From: Chitinophagaceae bacterium
GTDB lineage: Bacteria > Bacteroidota > Bacteroidia > Chitinophagales > Chitinophagaceae
DNA: 64,000 nt
Direction: 5' to 3'
Assembly: GCA_947488765.1 (NCBI GenBank)
Contig: CANLAE010000004.1
Coordinates: 87,966 to 151,965, forward strand
In this document: positions 27,922 through 36,996 of the stretch, piece after piece
Layout: every line of letters begins with the position of its first letter
Numbering within the stretch: the stretch's first letter is position 1
Made by a program: the position numbers and the translations under genes
Notes under the pieces: model-generated
What the model was told of the DNA's origin: nothing
Seen by the model: the letters and a program-made list of their open reading frames with translations, nothing else
Database searches by the model: none

Positions 27922-29352
27922 ATGACCAAAACTGCTGAATCTGTTTGGAGCAACTGCTTGAAAATTATTAAAGACATTGTAGAGTGGCAACATTTTAAAA
28001 CTTGGTTTGAACCAATTAATCCTGTAGAACTTAAAACAAATGTTTTAATGATTCAGGTCCCAAGTCAATTCTTTTATGAATATCTAGAGGAGCATTATGT
28101 AAATCTTTTAGCCAAGACATTAAAACGCGAATTAGGCAAAGAAGCAAGACTAGAATATAGAATTATGGTTGATAGTGGTAATACCGCTAAAAACGGCAGC
28201 ATGGATGTACCTGCAAGAGGTATGAAAACATACAGCAACAATGAAATGAATTTTCCATTGGTAATTGATAGTCCGGTAAAAAATCCATTTGTAATTCCAG
28301 GGTTGAAAAAAATGCAAATTGACCCACAGTTAAATGCGATGTACACCTTTGATAGTTTTATGGAAGGCGATTGCAACAGAGTAGCAAGAAGAGCTGGAAA
28401 AACTGTGGCTGAAAAACCAGGTGCAAATTCTTTTAATCCATTGGTAATTTATGGTGGTGTTGGATTAGGTAAAACACATTTGGCACAAGCAATTGGAAAT
28501 GATGTAAAACGAGCACATCCTAATAAATTGGTTTTATACGTTAGTAGCGAAAAATTTATCAATCAGTTTCAAGATCATGGACGTAATAATGCCATCAATG
28601 ATTTTATACATTTCTATCAATTAATAGATGTATTGATTATTGATGATGTTCAGTTTTTTGCAAGAGCAGAAAAAAGCCAGGATGCATTTTTTGCAATCTT
28701 TAATCACTTACACCAAAGTGGCAAACAATTGGTATTAACAAGTGATAAAGCACCGAAAGATTTGGATGGAATGCAAGAAAGATTGCTCAGCCGTTTTCGT
28801 TGGGGATTAAGTGCCGATTTACAAATGCCAGACTACGAAACAAGAATTGAAATCTTAGAACGTAAGATGAAGAATGATGGTTTGGAAATGCCTAAGGAAG
28901 TAGTTAAGTATGTTGCTTATAATATTACCACAAATGTAAGAGAATTAGAAGGTGCTTTAATTAGCTTATTGGCGCAATCTTCACTTAACAGAAAAGAAAT
29001 TGATTTAGAGCTTGCTAAAAAAGTATTAAGGAATTTTGTAAAAACAAGCAGTAAAGAAATTACTATTGATGCAATCCAAAAAATGGTTTGTGAATATTTT
29101 GATGTGCCTTACGAAAGATTATTGCATAAAACAAGAAAAAGAGAAATTGTACAAGCAAGACAAATCACTATGTATTTGGCAAAAGCATTCACAAAAAATT
29201 CATTAAAAACAATTGGCGAACATTTTGGTGGTAGAGATCACACTACAGTAATTCACTCTTGCCAAACTGTGAAAGATTTGATGGATACAGATACTATTTT
29301 CAGAGAAAATGTAATGGAACTAACACAAAAAGTTCAATTGGCAGCAATGTAA
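27922..29352 (+). CDS. dnaA: Chromosomal replication initiator DnaA
   Basis: 476 residues. Domain I is at about 1-85, then a short linker, then the AAA+ domain with Walker A GGVGLGKTH (Lys184), Walker B VLIIDDVQFF, and the arginine-finger segment SRFRWGLS. Domain IV ends with the DnaA-box recognition signature GGRDHTTVIHS. The protein is cytoplasmic. Only 129 AT-rich nt separate it from the upstream gene, and no cluster of DnaA boxes (TTATNCACA) is visible nearby. dnaN and recF are not adjacent, which is usual for Bacteroidota, so this is not evidence for an origin here. Confidence 0.98.
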   Translation: MTKTAESVWSNCLKIIKDIVEWQHFKTWFEPINPVELKTNVLMIQVPSQFFYEYLEEHYVNLLAKTLKRELGKEARLEYRIMVDSGNTAKNGSMDVPARGMKTYSNNEMNFPLVIDSPVKNPFVIPGLKKMQIDPQLNAMYTFDSFMEGDCNRVARRAGKTVAEKPGANSFNPLVIYGGVGLGKTHLAQAIGNDVKRAHPNKLVLYVSSEKFINQFQDHGRNNAINDFIHFYQLIDVLIIDDVQFFARAEKSQDAFFAIFNHLHQSGKQLVLTSDKAPKDLDGMQERLLSRFRWGLSADLQMPDYETRIEILERKMKNDGLEMPKEVVKYVAYNITTNVRELEGALISLLAQSSLNRKEIDLELAKKVLRNFVKTSSKEITIDAIQKMVCEYFDVPYERLLHKTRKREIVQARQITMYLAKAFTKNSLKTIGEHFGGRDHTTVIHSCQTVKDLMDTDTIFRENVMELTQKVQLAAM

Positions 29353-29380
29353 TTCTATAAAAATTAAAAAATATTTTTCA

Positions 29381-29416
29381 AAAAGTCCCGATACATCATA
29401 TTTCGGGACTTTTTTA
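29381..29416 (+). terminator. Terminator after dnaA
   Basis: AAAAGTCCCGA / TCGGGACTTTT stem with an 11-nt loop and a T run, 28 nt after the dnaA stop. Confidence 0.85.
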
Positions 29417-29447
29417 TTAAAAAAATCGAAAGAAATTAGAAATTGTT

Positions 29448-29477
29448 TTTGCTATTTGTATTTAGCGATTATATTTG
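29448..29477 (+). promoter_or_regulatory. Promoter of tRNA-Ser(GCT)
   Basis: TTTG (29448-29451), 18-nt spacer, TATATTTG (29470-29477): a full match to the Bacteroidota promoter. The start would be near 29484, at the foot of a 7-bp hairpin (CCTTCAC-GTTATAGCA-GTGAAGG, 29482-29504) in the pre-tRNA 5' leader. Confidence 0.7.
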
Positions 29478-29512
29478 CAACCCTTCACGTTATAGCAGTG
29501 AAGGATTAAGGA

Positions 29513-29601
29513 GGAGAGGTGGATGAGTGGCTGAAATCAGTAGTTTGCTAAACTGCCGTACGGGTTAAACTGTACCAAGGGTTCGAATCCCTTCCTCTCC
29601 G
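29513..29601 (+). tRNA. tRNA-Ser (anticodon GCT)
   Basis: Class II tRNA of 89 nt with a long variable arm. Acceptor GGAGAGG pairs with CCTCTCC (29594-29600), discriminator G. The anticodon loop is TTGCTAA with anticodon GCT, reading AGC/AGU. The T arm is AGGGTTCGAATCCCT. The CCA end is not encoded (GCA follows). Confidence 0.96.
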
Positions 29602-29603
29602 CA

Positions 29604-29635
29604 AAAAACTCTATCAATTTGATAGAGTTTTTTTT
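29604..29635 (+). terminator. Terminator after tRNA-Ser(GCT)
   Basis: AACTCTATCAA / TTGATAGAGTT stem with a run of eight T, directly after the tRNA. The A tract on the left also allows it to serve the convergent large gene. Confidence 0.88.
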
Positions 29636-29636
29636 G

Positions 29637-32600
29637 TTATCTCAAGACTGTGAGCCATCCACTTTTAATAGGTTTATTATTGCCGGTATTGATAATGTAA
29701 TAGTACACGCCTATCGGAACTGGGATTCCATTTTTCCTTCCATCCCAGGGTATTGCATATCCTTTTGATTGAAATATAATTTGACCATTCCTATTAAAAA
29801 TTTGAACAGTAGCATTTGGAAATAAATCCAAATTAGTAATATCCCAATAATCATGCAACCCATCTCCATTAGGCGAAAAGACATTAGGTATTTTTAAATC
29901 CTTTAGTAATTTCACATTAACTGTATTACTTGCACGACAGCCGTTCTCATTGATTACAGTTAATTTGTAAAGCATATCTGATAAGGGATTTATCACCCAA
30001 GGATTTGCAATTATATTATCTGAAAGATACTGTGAAGGAGACCATAAATAATTGAATAAGTTACCTCCACTTACTGTACTAATCATTTGTACACTATCAC
30101 CTTCAAAAACACTTTTATCAGGTCCTATACTAACAATAGGATTGGCAAATAATATAACACTCACTCCTGATGAAATACTGCTACAACCATTGCTGTTACT
30201 GACTTTCACCGTGTAGTTTCCTGCTTCTGTTATTTGTAAAGAATTGCTTGTACCACCTGAAATTAATATACCATCTTTATACCATTCATTATCTGTTGAT
30301 GCAGAACTATAAAGTATTACAGAACTATCTGCACAAATTTGTATTGGTCCAGTGGGATTAATAATTGGTGTTGTAGGGGCAGAAACTACATTCACAATAA
30401 TTGTTGCTTGTGGACTTTCACAATTGTTTATTGTTTGAGTTACGTAATAGTTAGATGAACCAATAAATGTTGTTGAAGGTATCGGGCTTGTACTTGTGCC
30501 GATACTCCCATTAGGTAAATTATACCACAACAGATTGGTACCTGTTGCCGTTAATGCAGTAGCTGTTGCGTTTTGGCAATATGCAATGGGAGTAGTTACA
30601 ATTGGTGCATTTGGTATTGCATTAATTGTAATCGTTGCGGTTGGTGTAATAGTACAGTTACCGACTGTTAAGGTGTAGGTAATTGTATAAATTCCTGGTG
30701 TGCTTGCAGCAAGATTAATTACGCCGGAAGTTGCATTAATTATCAATCCATTACTACTGCTGAATGTTCCACCTGATGTTCCTGTAATCGTTGGGGTGGC
30801 TGTTCCTAATGTACAATATGTATTTGCAGGATAGCTAAATGTGGCAACTGGTAATGGATTTACAGTAATGGTAAATGTTGTTGGTACGCCGGTGCAAATG
30901 CCACTTTGCGAAATAAAATTTCCTAAGGAATGTGGAACTGAGCCTACTGCAATTGTTGCAGAAACAGAATTGGTATTGGTGTTTATTACCGAGACATTTC
31001 CTGATCCAAAATTTGCAACAAATGCTTTACTGCCATCGGCTGTGAATGAAATACCTTGTGGATTACTTCCTACAGAAATAGTTCCAGATACTGTGTTTGT
31101 TGCTGTATTGATTACAGAAACATTTCCACTTAATTGATTGGTTACATACACCTTCATTCCATCGGGAGTTACTGCAATTCCATTAGGTGCAAAACCTACT
31201 GTAACGCTTGTAATTACAGTATTTGAGGCAGTATTGATGATTGAAATATTATTCGATCCGAAGTTGGTAACATACAATCTGCTTCCATCGGGGCTGATTG
31301 CTGCAGTGATTGGTTGAGTTCCTACACCAATTGTAGTGATTACAGTATTGGTAGCAGTATTAATCACAGAAATATTGTTGGAGTTTACGTTGGCTACATA
31401 CACTTTGCTTCCATCAGGACTGATAGTTACACCTTGAGGTTGTAATGAAATGGGAATGGTTACTACAACTGTATTGGTTCCTGTATTGATAACGGAAAGT
31501 GTATTGGATAATTGATTAGCCACATATACTCGGCTGCCATCTGGACTAACAACAATACCCATTGGTTGGCTTCCAACTCCAATTGTATTTACAACAGTAT
31601 TGGTTGATGTGTTAATTACAGACACTGAATTGGCTCCATAATTGGTTACATAAACTTTAGTTCCATCTGAACTTGCAGAAACTCCAAATGGATTACTGCC
31701 AACCGTAATTGTTCCAGTAACTGCATTCGTATTGGTGTTGATAACTGTTACGGTGTTACTCAATGGAAATGAAGTAATACTTCCATAATTAGCAATATAA
31801 GCAAATGATGATGGAACAGGTGTTGCAGTAATAGTTGCTGTAATAGGCGTTGTGCCCGTATTTAGTGCGGTAAATGAAGTAATATCACCAATACCATTTG
31901 CTGCTAAGCCAATCGATGTATTGTTATTATTCCATAGGAATGTATTGGTTCCAGCACCTGTTAAATTAATGGGTGCTGTTGACGTATTTGTACAAACTGT
32001 TTGATTGGATACTGCATTAATTGTTGGCGCTGCATTGATGGTTACCACAATAGTTGCTCTCGGGCTTTCACAACTATTTGCTGTCTGACTTACATAATAA
32101 TTTGTATTGCCAGATGTTGTTGTATTAGGCGTTGGTGCAGTTGCACTTCCTGTGCCACCCGTTGCATTTGTGTACCACAATAAATTAGTACCGGATGCAA
32201 TTAAAGCATTTGCTGTTGCATTTTGACAATAGCTAATTGGAGTTGTAACAGCTGGTGCTGCTGGAGTTGCGTTTACCGTAACTACAATATTTGCTCTCGG
32301 ACTTTCACAAGCACCTGATGTTTGGCTAACATAGTATGTAATATTACCTGCTGTTGTTGTAATAGGCGTTGGTGCAGTTGCACTTCCTGTGCCACCCGTT
32401 GCAGTTGTGTACCACAATAAATTAGTACCTGATGCAATTAAAGCATTTGCTGTTGCATTTTGACAATAGCTAATTGGAGTTGTAACAGTTGGTGCTGCTG
32501 GAGTTGCGTTTACCGTAATTGAATTAGTTTGTGAAATTGGACAGTTAGAAGCTCCTGAAATATAGTTTACAGTATATGTAATTTGATATGTACCATTTAA

Positions 32601-33584
32601 ACCTGTTGGGTTAAATGTAGAGCTAATAACATTAACGCCTGTTCCACTCCATGTTCCACCTGTACTTCCTGTTATTAGACTATTTAAATTAATGCTAGAA
32701 CTATTTGAACAAATTGTGCCCGATGGGGCAGTCCATGTTGCAGTTGGAATATCCCCTCCAGTATTAATTAAAATATTAAAACCTCCAGCATAATTAGTTC
32801 CAGAAGATGCATACAGAGCAGAAGTAGAATAACTGCTCCAATTACTTGGATTGCTTATTCTTGAAATCCAAGTTGTTTGATTTGCAGCTGTTAAAGGGCC
32901 AGTATATTTATTATATGCTGAGTTGCTAGTTGGTGCCATACTAAAGCAACTCATGCCAGGATATAAACCAGATTCTCCTGATGATTGCTGTTGAGATAAC
33001 CACGAACCACTACTAGAAAAACCAAACAATATTCTTCCATTATTTCCAGGGAAAGTCGCATTTGGTGAAGTTCTGCTACCATTGATTGTGCAAAGGGTAC
33101 TTAACTCAGACCATATACCTCCTTGTGCAAAATATATTTGATCGCCACCTGAATTAATATTGAAATCATTGGCAAGAACAGAGTAATTAGTATTTGTTGG
33201 ATGAACATATAAATCTGTAACAACCCATCCATTATCAGGAGACAAGAAAGTGTATGGAGAGGTATTTCTAAATGTTATAACAGTTCCTGCTGCTATTGTA
33301 GGTCCAGTTCTTGTAAACTTAGCCCCACCTTCTTGTCCACAACTCCATAATCCTACTAGGCAATTTTCATACCCTGCATCTAATATTTGAATCTCCGTTC
33401 CAGTTGTTATCGGTTTAAAACATACAAAGCTAATTTCATCTTTTGTATTAAGTGTTCCAGAAGAGGCGAGATTTGCATTAACTGCCACAATCGCTAAATC
33501 CCCTTTATTCAATATAGTTTGGGAATGAATATTTCTTAATAAAAAAAATATTAAAAAAGAGAGGAGAAGGTATTTTCTATACAT
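29637..33584 (-). CDS. Very large secreted YVTN beta-propeller protein with T9SS type B sorting domain
   Basis: 1315 residues. Signal peptide at 1-22 (LSFLIFFLLRNIHSQ). Residues about 25-280 form a lamin-tail/LTD-like start. Then Ig-like/PKD-like segments with a 79-residue unit present twice in tandem (starting PAAPTVTTPISYCQNATANA) and a third diverged copy near residue 990. In the middle are seven YVTN/YNCE units of about 42 residues (VSPDGSRVYVANQLSNTLSV-like), the number needed for a seven-blade propeller. The C-terminus is the gliding-type CTD (NVFSPNGDGLHDYW ... IPVPIGVYYYIINTG), so it is T9SS cargo kept at or released from the surface. Function is probably adhesion or binding (inference). 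Confidence 0.9.
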   Translation of the reverse strand: MYRKYLLLSFLIFFLLRNIHSQTILNKGDLAIVAVNANLASSGTLNTKDEISFVCFKPITTGTEIQILDAGYENCLVGLWSCGQEGGAKFTRTGPTIAAGTVITFRNTSPYTFLSPDNGWVVTDLYVHPTNTNYSVLANDFNINSGGDQIYFAQGGIWSELSTLCTINGSRTSPNATFPGNNGRILFGFSSSGSWLSQQQSSGESGLYPGMSCFSMAPTSNSAYNKYTGPLTAANQTTWISRISNPSNWSSYSTSALYASSGTNYAGGFNILINTGGDIPTATWTAPSGTICSNSSSINLNSLITGSTGGTWSGTGVNVISSTFNPTGLNGTYQITYTVNYISGASNCPISQTNSITVNATPAAPTVTTPISYCQNATANALIASGTNLLWYTTATGGTGSATAPTPITTTAGNITYYVSQTSGACESPRANIVVTVNATPAAPAVTTPISYCQNATANALIASGTNLLWYTNATGGTGSATAPTPNTTTSGNTNYYVSQTANSCESPRATIVVTINAAPTINAVSNQTVCTNTSTAPINLTGAGTNTFLWNNNNTSIGLAANGIGDITSFTALNTGTTPITATITATPVPSSFAYIANYGSITSFPLSNTVTVINTNTNAVTGTITVGSNPFGVSASSDGTKVYVTNYGANSVSVINTSTNTVVNTIGVGSQPMGIVVSPDGSRVYVANQLSNTLSVINTGTNTVVVTIPISLQPQGVTISPDGSKVYVANVNSNNISVINTATNTVITTIGVGTQPITAAISPDGSRLYVTNFGSNNISIINTASNTVITSVTVGFAPNGIAVTPDGMKVYVTNQLSGNVSVINTATNTVSGTISVGSNPQGISFTADGSKAFVANFGSGNVSVINTNTNSVSATIAVGSVPHSLGNFISQSGICTGVPTTFTITVNPLPVATFSYPANTYCTLGTATPTITGTSGGTFSSSNGLIINATSGVINLAASTPGIYTITYTLTVGNCTITPTATITINAIPNAPIVTTPIAYCQNATATALTATGTNLLWYNLPNGSIGTSTSPIPSTTFIGSSNYYVTQTINNCESPQATIIVNVVSAPTTPIINPTGPIQICADSSVILYSSASTDNEWYKDGILISGGTSNSLQITEAGNYTVKVSNSNGCSSISSGVSVILFANPIVSIGPDKSVFEGDSVQMISTVSGGNLFNYLWSPSQYLSDNIIANPWVINPLSDMLYKLTVINENGCRASNTVNVKLLKDLKIPNVFSPNGDGLHDYWDITNLDLFPNATVQIFNRNGQIIFQSKGYAIPWDGRKNGIPVPIGVYYYIINTGNNKPIKSGWLTVLR
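32028..32501 (-). repeat. Tandem 237-bp repeat within the large T9SS protein gene
   Basis: Two adjacent copies (32265-32501 and 32028-32264) encode nearly identical 79-residue units and are nearly identical at DNA level (for example GTTGGTGCAGTTGCACTTCC in both). This points to recent duplication or ongoing recombination. A more distant third copy lies around 30385-30620. Confidence 0.85.
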
Positions 33585-33745
33585 ATTTTCAATTATGATA
33601 TGGGTTTATTTAGAAGGGGAAAATTCAAAATAATTTAGCTATAGATTTTATTCACAAATTTAGAGCTAATTTTTGTCCTATTTATTCAATACTTATATTT
33701 TTATTAACCTAGCATTCTTAGTGTAATTATTTTCATCTTTGTTAC

Positions 33746-34513
33746 ATGAATTTAATTGATACACATTCTCACTTGTATTTGCCCGAGTTTAAAGATGATA
33801 TTGCAGCTGTCATAGAAAGGGCTCAAATCCTGGGGGTGCAACAATTTTATTTACCTGCAATTAACAGTGAATGTATTGATGATATGTTGCAATTAGAACA
33901 ACAATATCCAAATATTTGTATTGCTATGATGGGCTTGCATCCTTGTTATGTAAAAGAAAATGTAGTAGAAGAATTAGCTATTGTAGAACGTTGGTTAGCC
34001 AAAAGAAAATTTGTAGCCATTGGTGAAATAGGATTGGATTTTTATTGGGATGAAACATTTGCAACGGAACAACTTCATGCCTTTCAAACCCAAATGGAAT
34101 GGGCATTACACTATCATTTACCCATTGTTATTCATACAAGAAATGCTATGCAACAAACCATTGATGCAGTAAAGCCATTTGCAAAAAAAGGATTGACTGG
34201 TATTTTTCATTGTTTTAGCGGTAGCTACGAAAGTGCCCAACAAATTATTGATATGAATTTTGCATTAGGCATTGGCGGGGTTATAACTTATAAAAATGCA
34301 GGTCTGCCGGAAGTATTGCAACATATAGATTTAAAGCATATTGTTTTAGAAACAGATGCACCTTACTTAACACCTGTACCTTACAGAGGGAAACGCAATG
34401 AAAGTGCTTATTTGGAGTACATTGTAGCCAAACTTGCAACAGTAAAAAGTTGTTCTGTACAAGAAGTTGCAGCTATAACAACAGCTAATGCAATAAAAAT
34501 ATTCGGTAGCTGA
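33746..34513 (+). CDS. tatD: TatD-family metal-dependent hydrolase
   Basis: 255 residues, a TIM-barrel amidohydrolase. Metal ligands are in IDTHSHLYL (His7, His9), [26 protein letters not shown] and ETDAPYLTP. TatD homologues are 3'-5' DNA/RNA exonucleases or D-aminoacyl-related hydrolases; the substrate cannot be told from sequence. It is cytoplasmic. It precedes tRNA-Ser(GGA) by 36 nt and could be transcribed with it. A -7-like CATCTTTG lies just before the ATG (one mismatch). Confidence 0.94.
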   Translation: MNLIDTHSHLYLPEFKDDIAAVIERAQILGVQQFYLPAINSECIDDMLQLEQQYPNICIAMMGLHPCYVKENVVEELAIVERWLAKRKFVAIGEIGLDFYWDETFATEQLHAFQTQMEWALHYHLPIVIHTRNAMQQTIDAVKPFAKKGLTGIFHCFSGSYESAQQIIDMNFALGIGGVITYKNAGLPEVLQHIDLKHIVLETDAPYLTPVPYRGKRNESAYLEYIVAKLATVKSCSVQEVAAITTANAIKIFGS

Positions 34514-34549
34514 TTGGTAACTACTATTTTTGCTGCCCAATAGATAAAC

Positions 34550-34636
34550 AGAGGGGTGTCCGAGTGGTTGAAGGAGCACGCCTGGAAAGTGTGTATACGG
34601 GAAACTGTATCGAGGGTTCGAATCCCTTCCCCTCTG
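34550..34636 (+). tRNA. tRNA-Ser (anticodon GGA)
   Basis: Class II tRNA of 87 nt. Acceptor AGAGGGG pairs with CCCCTCT (34629-34635), discriminator G. The anticodon loop is CTGGAAA with anticodon GGA, reading UCC/UCU. It has a long variable arm and a standard T arm (GGGTTCGAATCCC). CCA is not encoded. Confidence 0.96.
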
Positions 34637-34644
34637 CTAATACA

Positions 34645-34677
34645 AAAAAAGACCTAATATAATTTAGGTCTTTTTTT
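34645..34677 (+). terminator. Terminator after tRNA-Ser(GGA)
   Basis: AAAAGACCTAA / TTTAGGTCTTTT stem with an A/T-rich loop and a T7 run, 8 nt after the tRNA. Confidence 0.88.
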
Positions 34678-34698
34678 ATTAATTGCGATAATACTTTT

Positions 34699-36480
34699 TT
34701 ATCTTCTTGCTCTGAAACTACATTGAATTGGATGATTTGTGTTTGTTGAACTATCTCTCAAGATTGCAGAAAAACTTCCTGAAATATAAGTTCCTGTTAA
34801 TGTGCCATATTCTGTAGTAGTAACTGTTGAGCTGTTTGTTGTATAAACATACTGAGGACTATTTGTAGCACTAGTACCCAAGCTAAGAGAAGTTAAAGGG
34901 TATGTTCCAACACCATTTCCATTGAAAGAAAAGGAAATGCTTTTTTGTGTATTAGGAGATGAACTACCATAACCATAGATTGAAGTGCCATATGTAGTTC
35001 CCTGAGTATTGGTAAATGCACTTATAGAATCTGTAGGCGGTAAAATTGAATAGTTAACACCATCGATATTATAGTAAATATATCTTGCAGTAGAAATTCC
35101 ACATGCAGTAATGGAACCCAAGTTGGTAGTTGGATTGGTTACTACCATGGATGCAGTGGTACTTTGTTGATTGTTGGTTGCATCAACCGCATAATAAGTG
35201 ATACTAGGTGATGACGAGCAACTTAAAAAAGATAAGCTGAATACTCCACTAGCATTGGTAATTGCTGTGTAGTTATTAGTTCCAACAGAAATTTTTACAA
35301 AACCATTGGAAACTGCGTTATTGCTACAATTTACAACAGTACCTGTGATTGAAATTGAATTTTGAGCAGGTATGGTTACAGTTATTGTACCCAAAGAGTT
35401 GGTAGTTCCTGTAACAAATGGACCAATATTTTGTGAAAAGATAGGAGTATTGCATGTGTAGCCGGATGATACTTCCATAACCAAAGATTCATTGGATGGT
35501 ACTTGTCCTGTTACATATCCTGTTGAATCTGTAAATCCATAAGAGGAAGAGCCATTAGCTCGTTTAATTCTTATCAAAGCATGTTGTAAGGGAGCATTAT
35601 TTTGGTTGATAAATTTTGCAGAAAATCTGGCTAATGGAAAATAGGCATCGCAGTTCCAAAATGAAAAATGGCTAACATCTGCAACATAAGTATTTCCACT
35701 TTTTGTGGCCGTGCCCTCTTGTTTCCAAATTCCAGTTGTATCATTAAAACTCCACAATGCAATACTAGTAGGTGCTGTAGCTAATATGGATGCTGGAATT
35801 GGAAATTTAATATTTGCTTTTTTGCCAGTAGCAATTTGTAATTTTTCTCCACTTGTTCCAGAAAGTTCAACACCCAACATTCCAAAGCTTTGTAACCCTT
35901 GTTCCGCACCAGTTGCATCGATACCTCTTAAATCACCAGGCATTTGTCTGTACAAATCGGTAGATGTTGGATTAATCCAAGTCATGGCAATAGATACATC
36001 TCCTGTATATGCATTTCCTGTGGTATTGTTGATAATTCCGTTTGCTGGTAATGTAATTGCAGATCCATTACCAATATTTAATGTACCACCTGATGTTGCA
36101 TTAATCTTTCCCACAGAAATTTTGGAAAGTAGCATTATTTCAATGAAATGTTTTTGATATTCTTTTGCAAAAAATGTTCTGCCACCTTTAAAGTATCCGG
36201 TCTTTTCTACACTAACAACAGCCGATTCATATAAACTAGCATTATTAATTCTGAAATTTCCATTTAAATCCGTTGTACTAGTAGTATTTCCTGCGGTAAC
36301 AGTGGCTCCAGAAATTGGCTGATTACTTTCATCTACAATTCTTCCTGTAACAATTACAGAAATTTTATTTACGGCGAATACCGGATTATTAGAATCGCTA
36401 GAAGAATTTTCTTTCTTACATCCTGTGACTACAGCAGCAAAAAAACACATCATCAGAAACAATCGGTTAATGGTATTCAT
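34699..36480 (-). CDS. Lipoprotein with carboxypeptidase-regulatory-like domain
   Basis: 593 residues, starting at MNTINRLF (the ORF track adds ten residues upstream). The lipobox VVTGC is at about residue 21. Residues about 40-125 form a CarboxypepD_reg-like fold (VTGRIVDESNQPISGATV ... DLNGNFRI). A second similar unit occurs around 380-450 (SITGTVVNCSNNAVSNGFVKI ... TNASGVFSLSF). The rest is beta-rich and Ser/Thr-rich. It is probably an outer-membrane-anchored surface or periplasmic protein of unknown role. Next on the same strand upstream is DUF983. Confidence 0.8.
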   Translation of the reverse strand: MNTINRLFLMMCFFAAVVTGCKKENSSSDSNNPVFAVNKISVIVTGRIVDESNQPISGATVTAGNTTSTTDLNGNFRINNASLYESAVVSVEKTGYFKGGRTFFAKEYQKHFIEIMLLSKISVGKINATSGGTLNIGNGSAITLPANGIINNTTGNAYTGDVSIAMTWINPTSTDLYRQMPGDLRGIDATGAEQGLQSFGMLGVELSGTSGEKLQIATGKKANIKFPIPASILATAPTSIALWSFNDTTGIWKQEGTATKSGNTYVADVSHFSFWNCDAYFPLARFSAKFINQNNAPLQHALIRIKRANGSSSYGFTDSTGYVTGQVPSNESLVMEVSSGYTCNTPIFSQNIGPFVTGTTNSLGTITVTIPAQNSISITGTVVNCSNNAVSNGFVKISVGTNNYTAITNASGVFSLSFLSCSSSPSITYYAVDATNNQQSTTASMVVTNPTTNLGSITACGISTARYIYYNIDGVNYSILPPTDSISAFTNTQGTTYGTSIYGYGSSSPNTQKSISFSFNGNGVGTYPLTSLSLGTSATNSPQYVYTTNSSTVTTTEYGTLTGTYISGSFSAILRDSSTNTNHPIQCSFRARR

Positions 36481-36543
36481 ACTATTTATTTTTTGATTAT
36501 TAATTATCAATCAGTTCTATAAAGATACGAAAAATTGAATTAG

Positions 36544-36936
36544 TTATAAATTTTTACTCCAGTCCTTATCATATTGCACAAACCAACTCAACCAAAGACT
36601 TCTTGATAAACGCATCATAGGCGGTTGGATTGCCAGCAATAAAAAACAGGTAATTCCAAGCCACCAAAAAATACTATTGTTGGTAATATTAACGTTAAAT
36701 AAAACTGCAGAAGCAACATAAGAAGTTACCAAAAAAGCAACAGATAATGCATAACTCACATAACCTGTACCGTAATAAAATCCGACTTCAATTTCAGTGC
36801 GTTGGTTGCATCCTGGGCAATTTTCATTCATGGTAAGGTTATGCTTGAAATCGTATGGGTTTTTTGAAGTAAAAAGCTTGCCTTGTCTGCATCTCGGACA
36901 TTTATTGGAAAGAACATTTTTTAGGTATTGAAGCAT
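36544..36936 (-). CDS. DUF983 zinc-ribbon membrane protein
   Basis: 130 residues. Two Cys pairs (CPRCRQG at about 14 and CPGC at about 41) suggest a zinc ribbon, followed by two transmembrane helices (about 58-80 and 90-108). The YYGTGYVSYALS segment is typical of DUF983. The role is not known. It lies between murF and the CarboxypepD_reg lipoprotein gene on the same strand. Confidence 0.88.
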   Translation of the reverse strand: MLQYLKNVLSNKCPRCRQGKLFTSKNPYDFKHNLTMNENCPGCNQRTEIEVGFYYGTGYVSYALSVAFLVTSYVASAVLFNVNITNNSIFWWLGITCFLLLAIQPPMMRLSRSLWLSWFVQYDKDWSKNL

Positions 36937-36996
36937 TTTTATTCCTTTTTTATTGCCGCAAGGTAATCATTAAAATATCAACGATACAGTTAAAAT

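Noticed and set aside
30930-31810. CRISPR-like regular spacing
   Set aside because: The ~126-bp periodicity is the coding signature of YVTN beta-propeller blades in a long open frame.
33648-33656. Single DnaA-box match TTATTCACA
   Set aside because: One match in AT-rich DNA is expected by chance; no cluster or AT-rich unwinding element is beside it, and it is 4 kb from dnaA.
29513-34636. Genomic island between two tRNA-Ser genes
   Set aside because: The tRNAs share a T-arm sequence (GGGTTCGAATCCCTTCC) as expected for the isoacceptors; no integrase, att repeat or mobile gene lies between them, and tatD is a core gene.
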